Of a DNA stretch of 64,000 bases, positions 9,609 through 18,450 are shown in pieces. Where the stretch lies: contig CAKZKT010000127.1 of NCBI GenBank assembly GCA_937124585.1, positions 1-64,000 on the forward strand. Direction: 5' to 3'. Numbering within the stretch: position 1 is the first letter of the stretch; each line of letters opens with the position of its first letter. This DNA comes from an uncultured Anaerolineae bacterium. GTDB taxonomy: Bacteria; Chloroflexota; Anaerolineae; CG2-30-64-16. Below the pieces are notes generated by a model, which was not told where the DNA came from, did no database searches, and saw only the letters and a list, made by a program, of their open reading frames with translations. The translations under genes were made by a program, and so were the position numbers.

Positions 9609-10976
9609 TCAACGATTTTTCACCGGCACGAACACGCTCGGCGGCACGAACAGACCATGACGTTCGATCTTCTCCATCACCTTCGGCCGGATGCCCAGGC
9701 CGGTATGATAGCCCTGGACTTTGCCGTCCTTGACCCCCTCTTCGACATACTTAAAGATGTCCTGCATGACGATGACATCCCCTTCCATCCCCTGCACCTC
9801 GGTCACCCGGACGACCTTGCGCGAGCCGTCCTGGAGGCGCTCCAGGTGACAGACCAGGTCGAAGGCCGATGCGATCTGCTCACGAATGGCGCGCAATGGC
9901 AGATCCATGCCGGCCATCAGCACCATCGTCTCGATGCGATGCAAGGTATCGCGCGGGCCGTTTGAGTGTGCGGTGGTGAGCGATCCATCATGGCCCGTGT
10001 TCATGGCCTGCAGCATGTCCAGCGCCTCGCCTCCGCGCACCTCGCCCACCACGATGCGGTCGGGCCGCATACGCAGCGAGTTGATGACCAGCTGCCGGAT
10101 CGTCACCTGGCCCTTGCCTTCCACGTTGGGCGGCCGCGACTCCAGGCGCACGACATGCTTCTGGCGCAGTTGCAGCTCGGCCGCGTCCTCGATGGTGATG
10201 ATGCGCTCGTCGCCGGGAAGGAAGGACGACAACACGTTGAGGAAAGTCGTCTTCCCGCTCGATGTACCGCCGGAGACCACGATGTTGCAGCGCGCCAGCA
10301 CGCAGGCCCGCAGGAACTCGGCCATGGGCTGCGTCAGCGCGCCCAGCCGGATCAAGTCTTCCATGCCATACGTCGTGCGACTGAACTTGCGGATGCTCAT
10401 GCAGGGGCCGTTCAGCGCCAACGGCGGGATGATAATGTTCACGCGCGAGCCGTCGGGCAGGCGCGCGTCCACCATCGGGCTGCTCTCGTCGACGCGACGG
10501 CCGAGGGGCGCCACGATGCGGTCAATGATGCGCATCAGGTCCTCGTTGTCGCGGAAGCGGATGTCCGTCTCCTGCAGCTTGCCCCCGCGCTCGACGTAGA
10601 CCAGATTCGGGCCGTTCACCATGATCTCGGTCACCGTGTCATCGCGCAACAGGCGCTCGATCGGTCCTAGCCCCAGGATGTTGGCGACGATCTGATCGTA
10701 AAGCTCGTTGCGCTCTGTGCGGCTCAGCGGCAGCGCCTCTTCGGCCAGCGTCTCGGTAAAGATCCGCTCCAGCGCGCGATGGATCTCCTCCACATTGTCC
10801 GCGTTCACGGTCGGGCTGAGCTCGGACAGGAGGCGACGCTGGACACGCTCGGCGATGGCGTTGGCGCGCTCGCGGTCGGCCGAGGCGGTCACGCTCGGCG
10901 CGCGCTCGGCGGACCGGACAGGCGAAGATGCCACGCGCTGCGGCGGCGTTGGCGGTGTACGTGAAAGATTGAACAT
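9609..10976 (-). CDS. cpaF: Tad secretion ATPase (TadA/CpaF family)
   Basis: VSGGTSSGKTTFLNVLSSFLPGDERIITIEDAAELQL Walker A/B; VGEVRGGEALDMLQAMNTGHDGSLTTAHSN. Confidence 0.97.
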   Translation of the reverse strand: MFNLSRTPPTPPQRVASSPVRSAERAPSVTASADRERANAIAERVQRRLLSELSPTVNADNVEEIHRALERIFTETLAEEALPLSRTERNELYDQIVANILGLGPIERLLRDDTVTEIMVNGPNLVYVERGGKLQETDIRFRDNEDLMRIIDRIVAPLGRRVDESSPMVDARLPDGSRVNIIIPPLALNGPCMSIRKFSRTTYGMEDLIRLGALTQPMAEFLRACVLARCNIVVSGGTSSGKTTFLNVLSSFLPGDERIITIEDAAELQLRQKHVVRLESRPPNVEGKGQVTIRQLVINSLRMRPDRIVVGEVRGGEALDMLQAMNTGHDGSLTTAHSNGPRDTLHRIETMVLMAGMDLPLRAIREQIASAFDLVCHLERLQDGSRKVVRVTEVQGMEGDVIVMQDIFKYVEEGVKDGKVQGYHTGLGIRPKVMEKIERHGLFVPPSVFVPVKNR

Positions 10977-10988
10977 GATGCCCTTTTC

Positions 10989-12887
10989 CTATTTCACCCA
11001 AAGCGGGTCGTATTCATCCCATTGCGTATCGGTCAGACGCCGCTGATTGCGGCAGTCCGCGTCCATGATGTAGATCTGCTTGACGCCGGTGCGGTTCGAC
11101 CAGAACACGATGCGTCGGCTGTCGGGCGACCAGGTGGGATGTTTGTCCCATTCCCAATCGTTCGGCGTGCAGTTGCGCAAGTTGGTGCCGTCCACGTTGG
11201 CCACCCAGATGTCGTCGCTGCGACCTTCCTGGCTGACGAATGCGATGCGGCTGCCGTCCGGAGACCAGACCGGGTCGTAAGAGGTGCCGGCCAGCCCTTC
11301 GCTCACCCGCCAGGTAGGTGCCTGGCCCCACTCGTTCACCGGCCCCTGGATGTAGACCTGCGGGTTGGTATCCCATTTGTCCTTCGTCGTGTAGACCCGG
11401 TAGCGGCCGTCGGGCGATAGGGCTTCTTTCTTCAGCAGGTCCTCGTATTCCTTGCGCAGCTGGCCGCGGTTGCCCAGGTAGCGCCGGTTGGTCCCGTCGG
11501 GGTTCATCACCCACAGGCCGGGCTCATCTTCTTTGTCCGACCAGAAGAGGATCTGATTGCGATAGCTGCTCAGCGGCGCGACAGGCGTCGGCGACAGCAG
11601 CGCTTTCGGCAGGACCAGCGGCGTGGCAGTGGGCACCGGCGTCGGGGTCGGCGTCACCGTGGGCGTCGGGGTCGGCGTCAGCTTTTGCTCGATCGCCATC
11701 AGGCGCGCCTGGGCCACCACCTTGTCGGCCACCGGCAGCGTCGCGGCCTTGTTGTATTGCGCCCAGGCCATAGCATAGTCCTCGGCTTTGAGGTAGTTGT
11801 CGCCGATGTGAATGTGCGCCTCGTAGAGCAGCGGCAGATAGGCGCCCTTCAAGTAGCCGGGCTGTCGCGCATGGAGGACGGCCAGTGCCGAGACGACCTC
11901 TTCCCAGCGGCCGGCCTCGAAGGCGGCCTGGCCGGCCAGAAATGCGGCCGCAGCCTGCTGAGCAGCAACCGCCTCCGGGTTGCGCGGCTGCAATGCCAGC
12001 GCCTGCACGAAGTAGTTCAGCGCCTGGCCCACCAGTTCGGATGCCGGCGGATCGCGCCGGACGATCTCCTGGCCCAGGCGCAGGTAGCAATCAAAGAGAT
12101 GGCGGCTGAGCAGCTCCTTTTTGTACGCTGCATTCAACGCTCGCACATCTTCATAGCCCTGGATCGCCTCGGTGCAGCGACCAGCCCCATAAGCGGCCTC
12201 AGCCCGTTGCCAGAGCGCCTCCAGCTCTATCTGGCGGCGGATCTCGACGATTCGCGCGCTGGCGTCGCGATAGTCGCTGCGGCGCAACATGACCTCGGTG
12301 AATTTCTGCTGCGCGGCAGCGAGATCGCCCGCCTGCTGCAGCGCCACCCCTGCGTTGTACAGGGCCGCGAGCTCGCGCGCGGCCTCCACCTGTTTCAGCG
12401 CAACTTCGACCTGTTGGGCATAGTCGGCCCGGATGCTCAACGCGCGGCGGTAAGCCGCTTCAGCCTCGTCGAACTTATTCGCCTCCAGAAAAGCATCCCC
12501 GCGCTTCATCAGGTCGGCGGCCTGGCGTTCGGCCTGGGCAGCCGCCCACATCGGCGCGGCCTGACGGCTCAGCAAATTGACGGCGACGATCGCAAAGATG
12601 ACCAAAATAAGCACGATCCCGCCGCGCACCAGCACCAGCCGCCACGGGAAAAGCCATCGTTTGGCGCGCACCGTTGTCTTTGCATCCAGCCTGGCCTTGA
12701 AGCGCGCTTCATCGAGCGCGCGGCGGACCGTCGGCGCAGCGACCGTTTCAGGCGAGAGCGCCTCGAAGCAACGGATCGCTTCCGCGAACTCGCCGGCTTG
12801 CAGATGCGCCAGCCCCTCGAGATACAGTGCGTCATCGCGATTGACTTCAGCTTCACCCGTGATGGTCTGTGATGCCATGGTTTCCAC
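10989..12887 (-). CDS. TPR-repeat membrane protein with C-terminal TolB/PD40-like beta-propeller
   Basis: N-terminal TPR, one TM helix, further TPRs, TPTPTPTVTPTPTPVPTATP linker, YDPVWSPDGSRIAFVS / HPTWSPDSRRIVFWSN propeller repeats. Confidence 0.8.
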   Translation of the reverse strand: METMASQTITGEAEVNRDDALYLEGLAHLQAGEFAEAIRCFEALSPETVAAPTVRRALDEARFKARLDAKTTVRAKRWLFPWRLVLVRGGIVLILVIFAIVAVNLLSRQAAPMWAAAQAERQAADLMKRGDAFLEANKFDEAEAAYRRALSIRADYAQQVEVALKQVEAARELAALYNAGVALQQAGDLAAAQQKFTEVMLRRSDYRDASARIVEIRRQIELEALWQRAEAAYGAGRCTEAIQGYEDVRALNAAYKKELLSRHLFDCYLRLGQEIVRRDPPASELVGQALNYFVQALALQPRNPEAVAAQQAAAAFLAGQAAFEAGRWEEVVSALAVLHARQPGYLKGAYLPLLYEAHIHIGDNYLKAEDYAMAWAQYNKAATLPVADKVVAQARLMAIEQKLTPTPTPTVTPTPTPVPTATPLVLPKALLSPTPVAPLSSYRNQILFWSDKEDEPGLWVMNPDGTNRRYLGNRGQLRKEYEDLLKKEALSPDGRYRVYTTKDKWDTNPQVYIQGPVNEWGQAPTWRVSEGLAGTSYDPVWSPDGSRIAFVSQEGRSDDIWVANVDGTNLRNCTPNDWEWDKHPTWSPDSRRIVFWSNRTGVKQIYIMDADCRNQRRLTDTQWDEYDPLWVK

Positions 12888-13862
12888 TCACCTCATCACG
12901 CCCCGAAATGCGCTCAAGACAGCCGGCACGGCCGGCCCCAGGATGACGATAAAAAGCGCCGGGAAGATCAAAAAGCCCAGCGGGATCATGATTTTGATGC
13001 CGGCCTGCCGCGCCAGCTCCTCGGCGCGCTGGCGGCGTTTCAGTCGCATTTCGGCCGCCTGGTTGTGCAGCACCTGGGAAATGCTCACGCCGAGCTGGCT
13101 GGACTGCACCAGAATGGCCACAAAGGTGTTCAGGTCGGGCACATCGCAACGTTCGGCCATGCGCAGCAATGCGGTCTCACGCGAAGTGCCCACGCGCATT
13201 TCGCCCACCGTGCGCCGAAATTCCTCGGTGAGCGGGTTGTGCCATTTTTCGGCCACGCGCAGGAGAGCCGACTCAAAAGCCAGGCCGGCTTCCACGCCGA
13301 TCGTCAACATGTCGAGTGCATCGGGCAGCGCGCGCGTAATCGCGGCGCGGCGCTGGCGCACCTTCGAGAGCAGCCAGTAGTTGGGCAAAATGAAGCCGAT
13401 GACGGCCGCCAGGCCCGTGTTGCGCAGCACGATCATCAACGGCTGGCTGCCGATGCTGAACATGAGGGCAAGGCCGCCGATGAGCGCCATGAACAGCACG
13501 CGCAAGCCCAAAAAGTCGAGCGCGCTCAACCCGCCCGGGTCGCCGGCCTGCATCAGCAGTTTCTGCGTGCTGGCCAGGTTACGCTTCGGCGCCAGCCCAC
13601 CGGCCGCGCGCAGCATCTGGCGCAACATCGGCAAAATCACCCGCCGCATTATCGGCTCGCGCATGTCGTCTTCGGGCAGGCTCTGGGCCCGACGCAGATA
13701 ACTTTCCAGGCGCTCCTCCGCGTCGCCAGACCGCTTCGCCGGCATGTAGGCCAACCAGACCAGGAAGACGGCCAGGCCGATCAGCCCGGCGAACACGGCC
13801 GGCGACCAGAACAGGCCATAGGGACCGAACAACAGCTCGCTGCTCATCGGATCACACCTCAA
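12888..13862 (-). CDS. tadC: Type II secretion F-domain protein (TadC-like)
   Basis: T2SSF-type sequence (RAAITRALPDALDMLTIGVEAGLAFESALLRVAEKW); after TadB in transcription order. Confidence 0.9.
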   Translation of the reverse strand: MRCDPMSSELLFGPYGLFWSPAVFAGLIGLAVFLVWLAYMPAKRSGDAEERLESYLRRAQSLPEDDMREPIMRRVILPMLRQMLRAAGGLAPKRNLASTQKLLMQAGDPGGLSALDFLGLRVLFMALIGGLALMFSIGSQPLMIVLRNTGLAAVIGFILPNYWLLSKVRQRRAAITRALPDALDMLTIGVEAGLAFESALLRVAEKWHNPLTEEFRRTVGEMRVGTSRETALLRMAERCDVPDLNTFVAILVQSSQLGVSISQVLHNQAAEMRLKRRQRAEELARQAGIKIMIPLGFLIFPALFIVILGPAVPAVLSAFRGVMR

Positions 13863-14808
13863 TCGCCACGATCTTGTTCATCGCCATGAAGCCGAGCGCG
13901 ATCATTAAAACAGCGGCAATGGGCAGGACACGGATCCAGCCCGGCTCGAACAGGCGGCCGATGTAGGATGGGTTGATCACATAGAGAATGGCAGCCGTCG
14001 CCACCGGCATGATCGCCAGCAGGTAGGCCGTGGCGCGCTGCTGGCCGGTCAGCGACCGGATCTCGCGCTTGATGCGCACGCGGTCGCGGATCGTCTCGCT
14101 GATCGTCTCCAGGGTCTGGGCCAGGTTGCCGCCCAGCTCATACTGCACGCTGATGGCCGTCACCACCAGGTCGAGGTCGTCGTTTTCCATGCGGCGGGCC
14201 ATTTCGGCCAGCGCCCGCTGCATCGGCAGTCCCAGGCCCACCATGCGCACCACGCGCGCCAGCTCGCTGGCCATCGGCGCTGGCATCTGTGTCACCAGCA
14301 TCTCGATGCCTTGCAGCAGGCCGTAGCCGCTGCGCAGCGCGCCGACCAGCAGCGACAGGGCGTCGGGCAGTTGCTCGGCGAATTTCACCCGACGCCGCGT
14401 CACCTGCGAACGCAAATAGACGATCGGCAGATAGCCGACGACCAGCCCGACGAGGACTCCCGGCAACAGCCCGAGTTGCAGCCAGCCGAGGAAAAAACCG
14501 GCTGCCGCCGTGCCCAGCATGATCAGCGTGAACTCGGCCGCGGTCATCCGGCTGTCGCTGCGGCTCAGCAAAGAAGAGAGAGAGGCGCTGATCGAAAGCC
14601 CGGCCAGCGCGCGATTTAGCCCGGTCAGGCGTTGGCCGCGCTCTCCTGATGCGCTCTCGTCGCCGATGTCGCCGAAATCACCGGTGATGCCGTATTGCGC
14701 CATGCGCTCGTCCACCGGCTCTTCGGCAGCCAACAGCCGGCCGATCCCCAGGAAGAAAAGGAAGACGGCCACGGCCACCAGCAGGCCGAACAGCAGCGCG
14801 ACGATCAT
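13852..14808 (-). CDS. tadB: Type II secretion F-domain protein (TadB-like)
   Basis: FAEQLPDALSLLVGALRSGYGLLQGIEML ... ELGGNLAQTLETISETIRDR. Confidence 0.92.
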   Translation of the reverse strand: MIVALLFGLLVAVAVFLFFLGIGRLLAAEEPVDERMAQYGITGDFGDIGDESASGERGQRLTGLNRALAGLSISASLSSLLSRSDSRMTAAEFTLIMLGTAAAGFFLGWLQLGLLPGVLVGLVVGYLPIVYLRSQVTRRRVKFAEQLPDALSLLVGALRSGYGLLQGIEMLVTQMPAPMASELARVVRMVGLGLPMQRALAEMARRMENDDLDLVVTAISVQYELGGNLAQTLETISETIRDRVRIKREIRSLTGQQRATAYLLAIMPVATAAILYVINPSYIGRLFEPGWIRVLPIAAVLMIALGFMAMNKIVAIEV

Positions 14809-16061
14809 GCGGCACCTCCCTTGCCCGGCATCAGGCGGCCGAACAGCCTGGAGAGCGGCGCGGCCGCGGCTGCGGCCGTGACCGGCGCTTCTTCAGGCGC
14901 CATTTCCCTCCGCAGCTCCTGCGCGAAGCCGATCATCGCGCGCGCCAGCGCGCTGTTGGGGTGGCTCATGACCAGTGGGACGCCCCGGTTGATCGTGTGC
15001 GTGGCCAGCGGCTGATCGTCGGGGATGCGATAGCGCACCGGCACGTGCAGCCGCTCCTCGATGTCGGCCGCCGGCACGCCCCCGCGCATCGTGGCCCGAT
15101 TCAACACCAGCCACACCTTCTCGTCGGGATAGCCGCGCAGGTTCAGTTGCTCGAGCATCAACCGCGTGTTGCGCAGGCCCACCAGCTCGGGCAACACCGA
15201 CATGATGATGCGGTCGGCGCCATCCAGGAAGGCGAACGCGGTATCGTCGAGCGGCAGCCCCAGGTCCACGATCACCCACGGGAACATGCGCTTGAGCCAG
15301 ACCAGCACCTGCTGCACCTGCGGCAGCGAGATGGGGCTGGAGAGATCGGCCGGCGGCGGCGCCAGCAACACCCGAATGCCCGAAGCGTGGTGCGCCAGGA
15401 TGCTGGAGACCAGATCGGCGTCGAGCCGAGAGAGGCGCGGGAGCAGGTCGGCGATGTTCTTTTGGGCCACCAGGTTGAGCGCCACGTCCACAGCCGGCGC
15501 TGCGTAGTCGGCGTCGGTCAGGACGACCGGGCCATTCGTGAGCTGACGCAGGGCGACGGCCGTGTTGATGGCCAACGTGGTGCGGCCGGTGCCGCCTTTG
15601 GGCGCGCAGAAGACCACCACGCGGCCGGCCGCTGTCTCTGCGGCTTCGGTCAGGGCCCCCCGCGGGGTGAGCACCTGGCGCAACGCGGCCAGCAAGTCTT
15701 CGGCCAGGATCGGCTTGGTGACGAAGCCGCGCGCGCCGGCCAGCACGGCCTGACGGGCCAGATCAATGGCTGTGGTGCCCACCAGGGCCAACACGGGCAC
15801 GGCGGGCAGCCGATTCGTCAGCGCCAGGATCACGTTGGTCGGGTTGGCGCCAGCCTGGTCGCTATCCACCAGGATCACGTGCGGCAACAGGTCTTGGGCG
15901 CGCCCCGGCGCCAGATCGGCCTGCGAAACCCAGTACAGGCGATGGTCGCCAGCGCGGCCGGCCAGCGCCACGCCGATCTCGTTGCGGATGGCCTCGTTGC
16001 TGCTGACAAGCAGAATGCGGAGCGTTTCGCCGCTGATCAAACCAGGCACGTTCGCCTCCAT
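14805..16061 (-). CDS. Tad localisation ATPase (CpaE/TadZ-like; receiver-like N-terminus plus MinD-like domain)
   Basis: FCAPKGGTGRTTLAINTAVAL deviant Walker A; N-terminal response-regulator-like fold. Confidence 0.9.
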   Translation of the reverse strand: MEANVPGLISGETLRILLVSSNEAIRNEIGVALAGRAGDHRLYWVSQADLAPGRAQDLLPHVILVDSDQAGANPTNVILALTNRLPAVPVLALVGTTAIDLARQAVLAGARGFVTKPILAEDLLAALRQVLTPRGALTEAAETAAGRVVVFCAPKGGTGRTTLAINTAVALRQLTNGPVVLTDADYAAPAVDVALNLVAQKNIADLLPRLSRLDADLVSSILAHHASGIRVLLAPPPADLSSPISLPQVQQVLVWLKRMFPWVIVDLGLPLDDTAFAFLDGADRIIMSVLPELVGLRNTRLMLEQLNLRGYPDEKVWLVLNRATMRGGVPAADIEERLHVPVRYRIPDDQPLATHTINRGVPLVMSHPNSALARAMIGFAQELRREMAPEEAPVTAAAAAAPLSRLFGRLMPGKGGAA

Positions 16062-16074
16062 TCACCGATCTGAT

Positions 16075-16896
16075 TTACCGCTCGATGCCGCTCTGAAGCT
16101 GATAACGGCGAATGATATAGTCAATGTCCACCGGCTCGGTCTCCACAGGCTGTTCGGCCCCCGGCGCGCGCAAGGCCATGTCGAAGATGCCGTCAATGTC
16201 CTTCAGATATTTGAGCACCAGGGCGTCCTGCGGACTGACGGTGAGCATGAGCATTTGCGGCAGGCCGGCCTGGGCCTTGTCGCCGCCCGGCACGAGGCCC
16301 ACCACAGCGGAGATGGTGATGTTCTGCAACGCGCTGAACGTGGAGAGCTCCTTCTCGCCGCTGCCGCCCACGCCGCTCACCACGCCCGGCCGCGCGCCGG
16401 CCACAGCCAGTACCCGGTTCGGATCAACCCGCACCGAAAAGAGGAGGTCAACCCGATCTCCGGCTTTCAGCACGCCGGAACGGCTGAGCAGGTCGTTGGC
16501 CGGATATGCGATCATCACCTGGTCCTCGGCCAGCGCCAGCGCCACCCGGCCATCGTCGGACTTCACGTTCGGGTCGGCCAGCCGTTGGCGCAAGACCACC
16601 TCGCCGGGGTAGAGGTCGGTCAGGATCATCTTGCCGATCGCCTCGTTGACATCACGCAGCGCGCCTTCCGGAATGGCGTTCACCGGCACGGCGCGCAGCA
16701 TCAGATCGGACGGCTTAAGCACCGAACGAACTGCGACCGCCTGTGCCGCCACCACCACCTGCGATTCGGGCGCGCTCGCGCCAGCACCCGCACGTTGGGC
16801 GATCGCGCCGGAGAGGGTCATGAAGCCCACCACGCCGGCAAGCATCGCCACGACCAAACCGGCCAACAGCCACAGGAATCCGCGCGTGCGTCCCAT
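16075..16896 (-). CDS. cpaB: Flp pilus assembly protein CpaB/RcpC
   Basis: N-terminal TM plus SAF-like domain (VVVAAQAVAVRSVLKPSDLMLRAVP, GEVVLRQRLA). Confidence 0.9.
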   Translation of the reverse strand: MGRTRGFLWLLAGLVVAMLAGVVGFMTLSGAIAQRAGAGASAPESQVVVAAQAVAVRSVLKPSDLMLRAVPVNAIPEGALRDVNEAIGKMILTDLYPGEVVLRQRLADPNVKSDDGRVALALAEDQVMIAYPANDLLSRSGVLKAGDRVDLLFSVRVDPNRVLAVAGARPGVVSGVGGSGEKELSTFSALQNITISAVVGLVPGGDKAQAGLPQMLMLTVSPQDALVLKYLKDIDGIFDMALRAPGAEQPVETEPVDIDYIIRRYQLQSGIER

Positions 16897-16916
16897 GCTA
16901 CTCGCTCCTCACAAGC

Positions 16917-17432
16917 TCACTCGATCATCGTCGTCGCCACAGCGCTCATCTCTACGATGCCGTTACCGATGGCCCGCGCCACCGGCCCGCTGATGGCCCG
17001 GTAGCGATAGGTCACGGCGACCCGCAGGACGCCGCCCTGGACCGTCGTCACATAGCTGAGCTGAGCGCTGTCCAGGCCGGCGGCCAGCCGACACACCCGC
17101 TCGCCGATGCCGGCGACCGGGTTCGTGCACGTGCCCGAAACGGCTGCCGGAGTCAGTGCGCCGAAGCGCGCGCCCTCTTGCGCTGCGTTCGCGATCGTGT
17201 TGTAGTTGAACACGGCAATGCCGAGTTCCAGGATGCCGAACAGAATCGTCATAACCAGCGGCAGCGTCAGGAGAAACTCGACCGCTGCCTGGCCGTGTTC
17301 GCGGCGCGCGTTACAGGCCTTTCCCACCGCGCCAGGCCGCTGGCAGTGCGCCGGACGCATGCAGTCACCCAAGTGCTCACAGAAAAGCCCAAATACACGT
17401 ATCATGACGATCCTATTGGAATCCACAAACAT
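16917..17432 (-). CDS. TadE-like pseudopilin
   Basis: EHGQAAVEFLLTLPLVMTILFGILELGIAVFNYNTIANAAQEGARFG; start uncertain. Confidence 0.85.
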   Translation of the reverse strand: MFVDSNRIVMIRVFGLFCEHLGDCMRPAHCQRPGAVGKACNARREHGQAAVEFLLTLPLVMTILFGILELGIAVFNYNTIANAAQEGARFGALTPAAVSGTCTNPVAGIGERVCRLAAGLDSAQLSYVTTVQGGVLRVAVTYRYRAISGPVARAIGNGIVEMSAVATTMIE

Positions 17433-17617
17433 CTGTCATCGGACGCGATACGGGGGCTGTCACCTGCTCAACCCGGCCGTGTCGCCTGACTTGAACAGGG
17501 CAGCCCCCGCATCCGAGAGATCTGTCCGGTTTGCGCCCTCTTTACTCCGCCTCGCGTCTTGCCGGTCATGCCGACCGCGTGAAACCGGAGAAGATGTCAG
17601 GCCCCGGCGCGTTCCTC

Positions 17618-17809
17618 TCAGCTGCCGCCGGCCCCCAGGCCGCTCGCCACCTGGCTGAGCACGCTTTCGATGCCACCCGACAGTGCGATGAAGGCACCGA
17701 TGAGTGCAACGGCCACCAGGACCAGGATCAAGCCATACTCGGCCATGCCCTGGCCTTCCTCACGCTTCATCTGATTCAGCCAAGCCTGCAGAACCTGATA
17801 GAGAACCAT
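17618..17809 (-). CDS. flp: Flp-family type IVb pilin
   Basis: MKREEGQGMAEYGLILVLVAVALIGAFIAL. Confidence 0.95.
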   Translation of the reverse strand: MVLYQVLQAWLNQMKREEGQGMAEYGLILVLVAVALIGAFIALSGGIESVLSQVASGLGAGGS

Positions 17810-18072
17810 TGTTTCCTCCTCCGGGCCTCACCCGGTTTGTGATATGAGATTTGATTTGATATTGTTAGCAATTGAGCGATCTGAACGACTTAACCAACGT
17901 GTCAACCTGATGTCACCCACAGAATGCATTATGGTCTACTCGATGAACCGATTTTTTTCCGACGTTGCCTGGATTTGAATCCTCTTCTTCAAGCAGTCCC
18001 TTCTTCCTCCTTTCCTCTCCACCCGATACGCTCGATCGGAAGTGGCCGATGTTGGCTGTCTCAGCACCCTGT

Positions 18073-18339
18073 TTATCCCCCACTCGAGGCGGCGAGAGGG
18101 GACGCGTCGGCGGCCAACTGATCCTGCTCCAGGCCACCTTCTCCGACGGGCGTCGGCAACGTCAGCGTTCGCAGATACGCCATCAGGCTCTCGAGATCAG
18201 GAAAGCCGCGCCGTTCTCGGCTGTGAACCGGCTCAAGGCTGAAACGCCAGACCGGTTCTGCGCCGGGGATCTGACCGCGTACCTCCCAAATCCGCAGCAC
18301 ATACGCCCCATAGCGCGGTATTGGTTCATGGCTGCCCAT
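18073..18339 (-). CDS. Small hypothetical protein
   Basis: YGAYVLRIWEVRGQIPGAEPVWRFSLEPVHSRERRGFPDLESLMAYLRTL; divergent from the BTAD regulator; start may be 18381. Confidence 0.6.
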   Translation of the reverse strand: MGSHEPIPRYGAYVLRIWEVRGQIPGAEPVWRFSLEPVHSRERRGFPDLESLMAYLRTLTLPTPVGEGGLEQDQLAADASPLAASSGG

Positions 18340-18450
18340 GGCACCTCTCACATCGTGCTGACTTCCGAAAAAATACAACATATCTTTTTCCTTACTCTTG
18401 CGTCTGCATTATACGAGAACAGCGTAAAGAGATCGTGAAGAGGGGCCTCG

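Noticed and set aside
17810-17930. A TTGACA sequence upstream of flp as its promoter
   Set aside because: No convincing -10 hexamer at 16-18 bp spacing could be identified by eye.
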